Shown here piece after piece: positions 28,054 through 35,588 of a stretch of 64,000 bases of DNA. The translations under genes and the position numbers were made by a program. Source of the stretch: Vreelandella alkaliphila (lineage in GTDB: Bacteria > Pseudomonadota > Gammaproteobacteria > Pseudomonadales > Halomonadaceae); contig NZ_JABASV010000001.1 in the NCBI RefSeq assembly GCF_016107625.1, positions 310,001 to 374,000 on the forward strand, written 5' to 3'. The notes under the pieces were generated by a model that was not told the origin of the DNA, made no database searches, and saw only the letters and a program-made list of their open reading frames with translations. The number at the start of each line of letters is the position of its first letter. Position 1 is the first letter of the stretch.

Positions 28054-28276
28054 AGAAGCTCGCGGTAAAGGGGCGTAATGATGGACAACACCCACAATAT
28101 GATACCGACAGTTGCTATCAAGGCAATCGAATAGGTTGGTGGCTTGCTAATGGGGCTTTAGGAGCTGGGGTTCGAGAGTAAGGTTATGAGAGCAGGGGTT
28201 TGAGAGTAAGTGGACAGCGCCCAACCAACAACAGGTATGATTGCATAGCGCATTTAATACCCACGAGGAGAGCCGA

Positions 28277-28573
28277 ATGCCCGCCTACATCGTCCTAACC
28301 CGTGAACACACTCACGACAACGAAGAAATGAAGCGCTACAGCGAAAAGGCCAAAGCCGCCCGCGAAGGCCACGACCCACAACCACTCGCCTTTTATGGTG
28401 ATGTTGAGGTGCTAGAAGGAAGCGCCATGGAAGGTGCGGTGATTCTACGCTTCCCCGACATGACCGCCGCCCGCGCCTGGTACGAAAGCCCCGCCTATCA
28501 GGAAGCCCGCAAACACCGTTTCCAGGGTGCCGACTATCGCGTTTTTCTAGTGGATGGAATAGAAGAGGCTTAA
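28277..28573 (+). CDS. DUF1330 family protein
   Basis: 98 residues from ATG 28277 with GAGGAGAG upstream; earlier in-frame start lacks such a site. Ferredoxin-like alpha/beta barrel fold of ~95 residues with the family motif YGDVEVLEG and the FPDMTAARAWYESPAYQEA block, which is diagnostic. Function unknown. It converges on the RhuM-Fic gene. Confidence 0.88.
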   Translation: MPAYIVLTREHTHDNEEMKRYSEKAKAAREGHDPQPLAFYGDVEVLEGSAMEGAVILRFPDMTAARAWYESPAYQEARKHRFQGADYRVFLVDGIEEA

Positions 28574-28610
28574 TGGGCAAAGCCCCTGCGGTCGCCAGCG
28601 AGGGGTACAG

Positions 28611-29603
28611 CTATCGCAACAAGATGAAATGTTCGATCAGCCGAATCATCAACGTTTTCTGATCCGGTAGGCTTTCTGCCACCAATAGGGCCAGGGCCAC
28701 TAGGGTATTGTCATTAATCAGTTGCTCTACTGGCTTTGCCAGCAACGCGGCGTTGCGGCGCAGGTACCACAAGAATAGAAACGAGCCGCAGCGTTTGTTG
28801 CCATCGGCCAGAGGGTGATTCTTGATCACAAAGTAAAGCAGGTGCGCGGCGCGAGTGGCGACGTTAGGGTAAAAAAGCTCATCCCCAAAGCCTTGCTCAA
28901 TAGTGACCAGGGCGGACGTCAGACCGTCACCCCGCAACTGACCGAATAGCTCGGTGGCCTCCCCCTTGCCAATCAGGGTCTGTTTCAACTCACCGATGGC
29001 CTGAAGTGCCTCTTCCAACCCTAAAGGCTGCATACCCGGCTGTTTGATACCCACTTCCGCCAACTGCTGCTCATCGTAGCCCTGTAGCAAACTCCAGGAG
29101 CGGGCGTAATCGCTAATCACACGGGCAACCGCTTCGCCTTCGGTTGAAACCAAGCCTTGATTGGTCAGGGTTCGGCTGAGCAAACTCACCGCCTGCTCAA
29201 ACTCTATGCCACGCTCAGTTAGGCGGCGTTGGTTAAGGGTGTAGCCTTGAACCAAATGGTCTTTAAGAACCTGAGTGGCCCATCTACGAAACTGGGTGGC
29301 ACGCTTGGAACTGACCCGATACCCAACGGAAATAATAGCATCCAGATTGTAATGCTTGATGCTGCGTCGAACCTGCCGTTTACCCTCTTGGCGAACTACT
29401 AAGAAATCCTTAGTAGTTGCCTGCTCACTCAATTCATCGTCTTTAAAAATATTCTGTAGGTGCATGAGAACGTTTTCGGGCGTAGTTGCGAACAAGCCCC
29501 CCATCTGCGCCTGGCTTAACCAAACGGTCTCTTGTTCCAGCGTTACCTCGAGGTGTGATTGCCCATCTTCGCTGGTAAATATCTGTATTTTCTGATCATT
29601 CAT
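28611..29603 (-). CDS. RhuM-like protein with C-terminal Fic/Doc domain
   Basis: 330 residues. The N-terminal half (~20-135: VWLSQAQMGGLFATTPENV, YNLDAIISVGYRVSSKRATQFRRWA) is the RhuM/virulence-protein family. The C-terminal ~130 residues carry a Fic/Doc core, HPLADGNKR at 263-271, close to the Doc motif H-F-D-A-N-K-R and to Fic HPF-GN-R. Fic domains AMPylate and Doc phosphorylates targets; the Asn-Lys-Arg ending points to Doc-like chemistry. No antitoxin gene is adjacent. A perfect LexA-type box lies ~158 bases upstream. GGGAGG precedes the ATG. Confidence 0.85.
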   Translation of the reverse strand: MNDQKIQIFTSEDGQSHLEVTLEQETVWLSQAQMGGLFATTPENVLMHLQNIFKDDELSEQATTKDFLVVRQEGKRQVRRSIKHYNLDAIISVGYRVSSKRATQFRRWATQVLKDHLVQGYTLNQRRLTERGIEFEQAVSLLSRTLTNQGLVSTEGEAVARVISDYARSWSLLQGYDEQQLAEVGIKQPGMQPLGLEEALQAIGELKQTLIGKGEATELFGQLRGDGLTSALVTIEQGFGDELFYPNVATRAAHLLYFVIKNHPLADGNKRCGSFLFLWYLRRNAALLAKPVEQLINDNTLVALALLVAESLPDQKTLMIRLIEHFILLR

Positions 29604-29759
29604 GAGTACTGCCTCCCAGGTTTACATCAAACGCCTTATTTCTTCAAAACAAGCACCTCCCAAGCAAGCAGCACTCAATACGACAGTAGTCACCTTTCCA
29701 TACTAAAAAAGAGAGTCAAACGCGCTCGCAATCAGAGATTAAGTAAACATTACCACAAA

Positions 29760-29779
29760 AACTGTTCATACATACAGTT
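29760..29779. promoter_or_regulatory. LexA (SOS) box
   Basis: AACTGT-N8-ACAGTT is a perfect palindrome with the CTGT-N8-ACAG core of gammaproteobacterial LexA sites (core 29762-29777) in an AT-rich setting. It lies between the RhuM-Fic start (minus strand, 29603) and the TauE stop (29818). The nearest start codon it could control is that of the RhuM-Fic gene. Confidence 0.65.
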
Positions 29780-29817
29780 AAAAATTACCATGATTCTGCC
29801 AAGCAAAATTAGACGCT

Positions 29818-30633
29818 TCAACGCACAAAAACCATCACCACCAGCACCATGGTTAGCAGTAGCAGGTATACCCTGGCATGAATACGGTCAGGAATTCGCC
29901 CGATCCAGGTCGACGCCAGGCGGATACCGAGCCATGAGCCCACGGCGAGTACCAGCAAGGCGCGCAGATCCACATAACCGGCATACCAGTCCCCCAGCGC
30001 AGGGTGATTTGACGACAGCAACACATACGTCGCGGTGCCACTCACCGCCATGGGCAACGATAGGGGATTGGCCATGGCGGTGGCTGCCGTCATGCTCGCG
30101 CCTCTCCGGCGCATAAGCGGAACGGTCATCACACTGCCACCAACACCCAACAAGGCGGCCACCGCACCAATCAATGTCCCTGTCATCGCTGTTACCCCAC
30201 GCCCCATAGGATGCACGTCGCTCTCCGCCTGATGCAGAAAACCGGGCCGCAGAACGGCATCCGCAATCGTGAGACCCAAATAGCCGATAAACGCCCAGCG
30301 CACCCACTCGCCACTTAACGACACGGCCGCCGCCGCGCCCAGCACAGCCCCCATGGCGATATAGCCCACTAGCGGACGCACCAGATGCCACTGCACAGTC
30401 TGCCGTTGATGATGACGCCATGTGGACAGCGAAGCAGCAAATACCATCAACGCCGTCGAGGTAGCCACCGCGATATGCATGGCCGCCTGACCGATGCCAC
30501 TATCCAGCCCATGGAGGGCAATCAGCAGGGTATACAGCAAAGGAACCACGACAAACCCACCGCCGAAACCGAACAACACGGTGGTCACTCCGGCCAACCC
30601 GCCACAAAGAAGCAATACGCTATACACCGGCAC
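29818..30633 (-). CDS. TauE/SafE-family anion exporter
   Basis: 271 residues, about eight membrane helices, with the two family repeats: GVTTVLFGFGGGFVVVPLLY near the start and GAVAALLGVGGSVMTVPLM in the middle. Members export sulfite, sulfoacetate or related anions. Divergent from an AraC-type gene (101 bases), which probably controls it. Confidence 0.88.
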   Translation of the reverse strand: MPVYSVLLLCGGLAGVTTVLFGFGGGFVVVPLLYTLLIALHGLDSGIGQAAMHIAVATSTALMVFAASLSTWRHHQRQTVQWHLVRPLVGYIAMGAVLGAAAAVSLSGEWVRWAFIGYLGLTIADAVLRPGFLHQAESDVHPMGRGVTAMTGTLIGAVAALLGVGGSVMTVPLMRRRGASMTAATAMANPLSLPMAVSGTATYVLLSSNHPALGDWYAGYVDLRALLVLAVGSWLGIRLASTWIGRIPDRIHARVYLLLLTMVLVVMVFVR

Positions 30634-30734
30634 TCTCCTGATGAAACGAAACAGCAGGCACTATATGCTGGCGAGAATTGGCCGACATTCGTCATTCGGA
30701 CAACCATCAATGCGTTTCAGCCAGGTTAACGCTA

Positions 30735-31526
30735 ATGCTCAATACGCCCCTGTCAGACGTGGATCATGTGGCACGGCCCATCGTGGCCATCGGTACTGAC
30801 TACCGCCCCGGCACCCTCCTCGATTTTCATACCCATCGGCGTGCCCAGTTTCTCTATGGCATGAGCGGCGTGATGGAAGTCAATACGGATGACGGCACCT
30901 GGATGGTGCCGCCTTATAGCGGCGTCTGGCTGCCTGCGGGCAAGCGCCATCAGGTGCGCATGAATGGGGTGAGCACCCGAAGCCTGTATATCGAGCCCCA
31001 CGTCGCGCCACGCGCTTCGCCCAGCTGCGAGGTGCTGGTCGTAACGCCTCTCCTGCACCACCTACTGCTGGCTTCCGCCCACATCCCCGCGCGCTATGAC
31101 GAAAACGGCCGCGACGGTGCCCTGGCTCAACTACTTCTATACGAACTGGAGCAGGCTCAGGCCCTGCCACTGTTTGCGCCCCTGCCCCACGACCTTCCAC
31201 TCGCCAACCTGTGCAGAGCGTTTCTCAGCCAGCCAAACATTCACACGCTGCCTGACGAATGGGCCCGACAGTTGCATTGCAGTCAGCGCACCTTCAGCCG
31301 CTTGTTCCGTCAGCAGACCGAGCTCTCCTTTGGCGTATGGCGCCAACAGGCCTGCCTGATGGCGGCTATTCCCAGGCTGCTCTCCGGCAGTTCCGTTACC
31401 CAAACCGCGCTGGAGCTCGGCTACGACAGCCCGGCCGCTTTCTCCAACATGTTTCGCAAGGTGCTCGGCCAATCTCCCAGCGCTTTCGTCCGGGCGGCGT
31501 TAAAAGAGGACGGCGCCTTAAAATGA
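30735..31526 (+). CDS. AraC-family transcriptional regulator
   Basis: 263 residues from ATG 30735. N-terminal cupin ligand-binding domain (LDFHTHRRAQFLYG ... VPPYSGVWLPAGKRHQV, ~25-85) and C-terminal double HTH (~165-260: WARQLHCSQRTFSRLFRQQT, TQTALELGYDSPAAFSNMFRKVLGQSP). The pattern matches the AraC group that usually regulates a neighbouring exporter; the divergent TauE gene is the obvious target and the FloR-like gene downstream a possible one. Confidence 0.9.
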   Translation: MLNTPLSDVDHVARPIVAIGTDYRPGTLLDFHTHRRAQFLYGMSGVMEVNTDDGTWMVPPYSGVWLPAGKRHQVRMNGVSTRSLYIEPHVAPRASPSCEVLVVTPLLHHLLLASAHIPARYDENGRDGALAQLLLYELEQAQALPLFAPLPHDLPLANLCRAFLSQPNIHTLPDEWARQLHCSQRTFSRLFRQQTELSFGVWRQQACLMAAIPRLLSGSSVTQTALELGYDSPAAFSNMFRKVLGQSPSAFVRAALKEDGALK

Positions 31527-31543
31527 TATATTCGAATCACAAA

Positions 31544-31574
31544 TTGAGCCGAATAGGCTTTTTATTCGGCTCAA
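31544..31574. promoter_or_regulatory. Inverted repeat GAGCCGA-N13-TCGGCTC upstream of the exporter leader
   Basis: 12-bp perfect arms (31544-31555 and 31563-31574). The core GAGCCGA (31546-31552) and TCGGCTC (31566-31572) with 13-base spacing is the same as at 35424-35450 in front of the Fic gene. No T tract follows on either strand, so an operator is more likely than a terminator for the AraC gene just upstream. Confidence 0.65.
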
Positions 31575-31648
31575 GGATGAAATAGCCCTGCGCTGCTTAT
31601 TCCTGTTAAGCTGTTAATGTCGTTAAGCCAGTCATGAAGCACCGATAT

Positions 31649-31675
31649 ATGGATTCAAAAAAGTCAGACCACTAA
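31649..31675 (+). CDS. Leader peptide of the FloR/CmlA-like gene
   Basis: ATG-initiated 8-codon frame encoding MDSKKSDH and a TAA stop, followed without a gap by the first arm of a stem-loop. The CmlA chloramphenicol exporter gene of Tn1696 has a 9-residue leader (MSTSKNADK, from memory) that mediates drug-induced translational attenuation; size, lysine/serine content and position are alike. GAAG lies ~9 bases upstream as a weak ribosome site. Short frames like this arise easily by chance, so the case rests on the attached stems. Confidence 0.6.
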   Translation: MDSKKSDH

Positions 31676-31769
31676 GCCGCAGCAACACTGCTTTCTCGTT
31701 GTTGCGGCAGCCTGCTTAAACCACTTCCTTACATGTAGGCCGCCGCCAAATCATCTTATTTGCGCGGAG
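31676..31769 (+). promoter_or_regulatory. Putative translational attenuator (alternative stems 1:2, 2:3, 3:4)
   Basis: Arm 1 (31676-31686) pairs with arm 2 (31698-31708), 11 bp with one G-U. Arm 2 (31704-31713) can instead pair with arm 3 (31737-31746), 10 bp with one mismatch. Arm 3 (31740-31751) can pair with arm 4 (31758-31767), hiding the GGAG ribosome site at 31766-31769 of the GTG start at 31778. A ribosome stalled on the leader would cover arm 1, free arm 2 to take arm 3, and expose the site. Confidence 0.6.
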
Positions 31770-31777
31770 ATTTTATC

Positions 31778-32978
31778 GTGCCTATTAAACATCCCCGGCT
31801 GTGGACTTACAGCCTTCCGGTAGCGCTGGTTTTACTGGCTCCTTTTAATATTTTAGCGTCGCTCGGCATGGATATTTACCTGCCGATTGTGCCCGCTATG
31901 CCAGCGATTCTCGGCACAACGCCCGAGGTAGTTCAGCTAACGCTTACTCTGTACATGATTATGCTTGGTGTCGGTCAGATTATTTTTCGGGCCGCTTTCA
32001 GACCGCTTTGGTCGGCGCCCGATTCTGATTGGCGGGGTCTTCGTATTCGCGGTAACTTCATTGGCACTCGCGGTTACCACGTCAGCTTGGCTTTTCGTTT
32101 TCCTACGACTAGTACAGGCTGCTGGGGCGGCTGCGATGCTAGTGGCCGTTTTCGCAACGGTGCGCGACGTTTATGCGGATACCCCCGAAAGTGCGGTCAT
32201 CTACAGCTTAATGAACGCGATGTTGGCTTTCGTTCCCGCGCTCGGCCCCATTGCAGGAGCCATAATTGCGCGTTATTTCGGCTGGGAAGCCATATTTCTT
32301 GCTCTCTGTATCTCAGCACTCATAGCACTTCCCTTCGTATTACCGAAATGGCATGAGACACGACAAAGCAGAGAACACTCCAGCAGAGCCGATTTTAGCG
32401 TAGTGCTTAGGAACCCTTACTTCTGGGTTTATACGCTGGCTTTTGGCACTGCAATGGGCTCGTTTTTTGTGTTTTTTTCTACCGCACCACGGGTACTCAT
32501 CGGAGGGGCCGACTTCTCTGAACTGGGTTTTAGCGTTGCCTTTGCCACGGTAGCTGTCGTGATGATCGGTACAACGCGCTTCGCCAAGCGCTTCGTGGCA
32601 CGCTGGGGAATCCCTGGCTGCGTAACCCGTGGCATGCTAATGCTACTTTTCAGCACGACCTTACTTGGGGTGGGCGAGATATTCCTGGCACCCAGCATCT
32701 GGTCTTTCGTGTTACCCATGTGGCTGGTTGCGGTCGGCATCGTGTTCACAACATCGGTGACAGCCAATGGTGCGCTTCATGAATTCAGCGAGATGGCAGG
32801 TACTGCTGTTGCCCTGCACTTCTGCGTTCAGAGTCTTATCGTCGGTGTGATAGGCACAGGGGCAGTGATAGCAATTGATGGAAGCAGCGCTTGGCCACTT
32901 ATCGCCTATACTGGCGGCATGGCAGCGATGACACTCGCTATGCTTATAGGACTAGCGCGATATAAACAGCAGAGGTAG
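31778..32978 (+). pseudogene. CmlA/FloR-type phenicol exporter with a +1 frameshift
   Basis: Two overlapping frames together encode a ~399-residue MFS protein matching FloR (404 residues) along its length from memory: LAPFNILASLGMDIYLPIVPAMP and TLTLYMIMLGVGQIIF in the first frame, GPLSDRFGRRPIL, FATVRDVYA, FVPALGPIAGA, FFVFFSTAPRVLIG and TTRFAKRFVARWGI in the second. The break is in a T run (31983-31987): one T fewer restores the frame. GTG 31778 is chosen for its GGAG and homology; an earlier TTG is weaker. As written the product stops after a scrambled stretch and cannot work. Sequencing error, decay and slippage in the tract are all possible. Confidence 0.85.
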
Positions 32979-33047
32979 ATTGACTCAATCAGCCCTAACG
33001 CCAATGCAGGTTTGCGGCAACTCTCCCTGAAGCACTGCTTATCTTTT

Positions 33048-33077
33048 CAGGCCATTCGTTCCAAAATGAATGGCCTG
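33048..33077. terminator. Hairpin between the exporter and DUF808 genes
   Basis: Perfect 10-bp stem (33048-33057 with 33068-33077), 10-base loop, placed between convergent stops; T tracts are poor on both sides. Confidence 0.45.
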
Positions 33078-33158
33078 AACCGTTATCTCGCCCACCACCA
33101 TCGGTAGCTTTCTCACTTCGAGTGTTACTTCGAGCGTGCCGATCATGATGGCGAGCGC

Positions 33159-34109
33159 CTAGTCGACGTGTGTCTTGTTAGCCGGCATAAGGTGCAACAC
33201 ACCCACCACTACTGAGCCCACCAGCAAGCCAACCACCGCAGAACACAGCGTATTGAAACTCCAGCCCAGCAAACCGCCCAAGGCACCGGTTGCCTCAGCA
33301 ATGCCATGCTCCACATGGTGTACCCACGCATAGGGCGCGTTGAACCAACCCGTGCCATCGGCGCCCAGGTTGGCCATCAGAATATGCCCACCTACCCAGA
33401 GCATGGCGACGGTGCCCACCACCGAGATGGTCGCTAGCACTTTGGGCATAGCAGTCACCAGACTGCGGCCCAGGGCCTGAATTCCCGAATTATTCCGCTG
33501 GGCAAGTTTCAGGCCGATATCATCCATCTTGACCAACAGCGCCACCACGCCATACACCAGAAGTGTGATGACAAACGCGACCACCACCAGGCTAGCCATC
33601 TGTGACCAGAACCCCTGATGGGAGACCGTGGCCAGCGCGATCACCATAATTTCAGCAGATAGAATCAGGTCGGTGCGAACGGCACCACTCACGATCTTTT
33701 TCTCGGCTTCCGGCCCCTTCTCTACCGCTGGTTTATCGTCGTCATGCTTACCGGATAGCTTATGCCAGACCTTTTCCGCGCCTTCAAAGGCCAAGTAGGT
33801 GCCGCCCACCATCAGGATGATCGGCAAGAGCGCGGGCAAAAAGTAATTCAGCAGCAGCGCTACCGGCAGGATAAAAATCAGCTTGTTGCGGATAGACCCC
33901 AGCGCGATCTGCTTCACAATCGCCAGCTCACGCTCCGCGGTCACCCCCTGCAAGTATTGCGGCGTCACCGCCGTATCATCCACCACCACCCCGGCCGCCT
34001 TCGCCGTTGCACGCCCAGCGGCGGCACTCACATCATCCAGTGATGCTGCGGTCAACTTCGCCAATGCGGCAATGTCATCCAGTAATCCTATCAAACCACC
34101 TATGGCCAT
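33159..34109 (-). CDS. DUF808 (YedI-like) membrane protein
   Basis: 316 residues from ATG 34109 (GGAGG upstream; MAIGGLIGLLDDIAAL is the family opening). Family blocks DDTAVTP, RNKLIFILPVALLLN, LMVGGTYLAFEGAEKV and TDLILSAEIMVIAL are visible, with about seven membrane helices. Function unknown. Stands alone between the exporter and the Fic gene. Confidence 0.88.
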   Translation of the reverse strand: MAIGGLIGLLDDIAALAKLTAASLDDVSAAAGRATAKAAGVVVDDTAVTPQYLQGVTAERELAIVKQIALGSIRNKLIFILPVALLLNYFLPALLPIILMVGGTYLAFEGAEKVWHKLSGKHDDDKPAVEKGPEAEKKIVSGAVRTDLILSAEIMVIALATVSHQGFWSQMASLVVVAFVITLLVYGVVALLVKMDDIGLKLAQRNNSGIQALGRSLVTAMPKVLATISVVGTVAMLWVGGHILMANLGADGTGWFNAPYAWVHHVEHGIAEATGALGGLLGWSFNTLCSAVVGLLVGSVVVGVLHLMPANKTHVD

Positions 34110-34255
34110 GAATGCTTCCTCCGTGAATAACAGGTGCAGATAGTAAAGCATACAGCGGGTGAGTTACCTTCAAAGTGCCTTGAGGCAAAAGCATTCACTT
34201 GCTATAGGTCGATTTTCATTGCAAGCGATATGGCCTCACTGACAAAGTCCACTAC

Positions 34256-35389
34256 TTACTGCGTGCCTTCATAAGCTTGCCTAAGTAACACCGTATAGCG
34301 CGTACTGCGCCCACCGCCGGGAAGCTTGGAAAGGCAGCCTTTTTCCAGCAGCTCGGCCAAATCCCGCGTTGCGGTGGCTTTACTCACTTTGGCCAACGAT
34401 TGGTACTTACGAGCATTGATGCCCTGCTCAAACTCTTCCTCTGCTGTATCCAATAAGCGGTTCAGCACCTTGATTTGCCGTTCGTTCAGCACGGTGGTGG
34501 CATGGTGCTGCCAGAAGGTGGTTTTCATTAACACACGGTCGATTCTTAACAGCGCCTGCTCGAGTGCCTCTTTCAGCGTATCCAGAAACCACAACAACCA
34601 CGGCGTAATATCGAGGCTGCCTTTCTGAGCGCTTTCGAGATGATCGTAGTAAGCATTGCGGCGCGACATAATGGCCGCGCTCAAGGAATAGAACCGGACG
34701 GATTGACGCTCTGCTTGCGCAAGCGCCCGGTCGGTGACTGCACGAGTGACGCGCCCATTGCCATCATCAAAGGGGTGCAAGGTAATCAACCATAGATGGG
34801 TTATGCCAGCGCGAACCAGCCCATCAAGCCCCTGAGGCGGCTGGTTGAACCAAGTAATAAAGGCATCCAGCTCAGCCTCCAACTGCCCACGGGGCGGAGC
34901 TTCAAAATGCACATTAGGTTGATCAAGACGCCCCGACACCACTTGCATGGGGTGATCCCCACGCAGCTCGCCTACTCGTACATTGCCAAGCACGCCGGGG
35001 CCTTGCACAAAAAGCATGGATTGCCAGAGGCACAACTGTTCGCGGGAAAGCGGCTCACCCAATTGATGCGTGGATTGCAGCAATAGCTCGACCAGCGCTT
35101 CAGATTCAGGTGTTGTTCTAGCAGAGACACCAGCCTGCTCTAAACCTAGCTGGCGAGCAACGGAAGACCTCACGGAACCAACATCCAGGCGCTCACCTTC
35201 AATTTCGCTGGTACGAATAGCATTCTGGATCAACGCATCCATCTCCACGTCCAGGTCCGCCTGCCCAGGCGCAGCCTCAGTTTTACCCAGCACTCGGCCC
35301 TGCAGTAACCGCAAGGCATCCAACGTAGGCCGAAGAACAGATTCATCCCACTCAAAGTGCGGCCAGTTGCGCTGTTCCCAGATATACAT
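34256..35389 (-). CDS. Fic-domain protein with C-terminal winged HTH
   Basis: 377 residues. N-terminal DUF4172-like region (1-45), an inhibitory helix with the [ST]xxxE[GN] motif (T60...E64-G65), the Fic core with HPFDDGNGR at 205-213, and a C-terminal winged HTH (~305-370: NARKYQSLAKVSKATATRDLAELLEKG in pattern). The complete catalytic motif suggests AMP transfer, held in check by the inhibitory helix. The HTH suggests self-regulation, and a strong inverted repeat lies 35 bases upstream of the start with a third half-site touching the ATG. Confidence 0.9.
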   Translation of the reverse strand: MYIWEQRNWPHFEWDESVLRPTLDALRLLQGRVLGKTEAAPGQADLDVEMDALIQNAIRTSEIEGERLDVGSVRSSVARQLGLEQAGVSARTTPESEALVELLLQSTHQLGEPLSREQLCLWQSMLFVQGPGVLGNVRVGELRGDHPMQVVSGRLDQPNVHFEAPPRGQLEAELDAFITWFNQPPQGLDGLVRAGITHLWLITLHPFDDGNGRVTRAVTDRALAQAERQSVRFYSLSAAIMSRRNAYYDHLESAQKGSLDITPWLLWFLDTLKEALEQALLRIDRVLMKTTFWQHHATTVLNERQIKVLNRLLDTAEEEFEQGINARKYQSLAKVSKATATRDLAELLEKGCLSKLPGGGRSTRYTVLLRQAYEGTQ

Positions 35390-35452
35390 GAGCCGATTGC
35401 CCCACCTATTCAGATCATATTATGAGCCGATTATGATTTATATTCGGCTCAT
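35390..35452 (-). promoter_or_regulatory. Operator of the Fic-HTH gene
   Basis: ATGAGCCGA (35422-35430) and TCGGCTCAT (35444-35452) form a perfect inverted repeat with a 13-base AT-rich spacer. A third GAGCCGA half-site (35390-35396) adjoins the start codon. Two half-sites 20 bp apart face the same side of the helix, as for a dimeric repressor. Confidence 0.7.
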
Positions 35453-35588
35453 GGGCTAGTGATGGCTAACTGCGAGCGAGGAGACATTAAAGGATGGCTG
35501 GTCAACTGGATCACAAATTCCAACCGAAGCTGACCACATAGCACTTTCTATCAACGAAGAAAGGATGCCAAAGAGTAAATAATAGATA

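Noticed and set aside
28150..28216. GGGTTCGAGAG segments resembling a tRNA T-arm
   Set aside because: No acceptor or anticodon stems can be drawn and no CCA follows; it is only a 16-bp direct repeat.
29790..30116. Plus-strand frame starting just after the LexA box (MILPSKIRR...)
   Set aside because: It runs antisense through the TauE gene and looks like a shadow; no family recognised and no good ribosome site.
30634..30734. GAAACG/CGTTTC arms between the TauE and AraC genes as an AraC operator
   Set aside because: Arms are short and ~60 bases apart; not enough to call a site.
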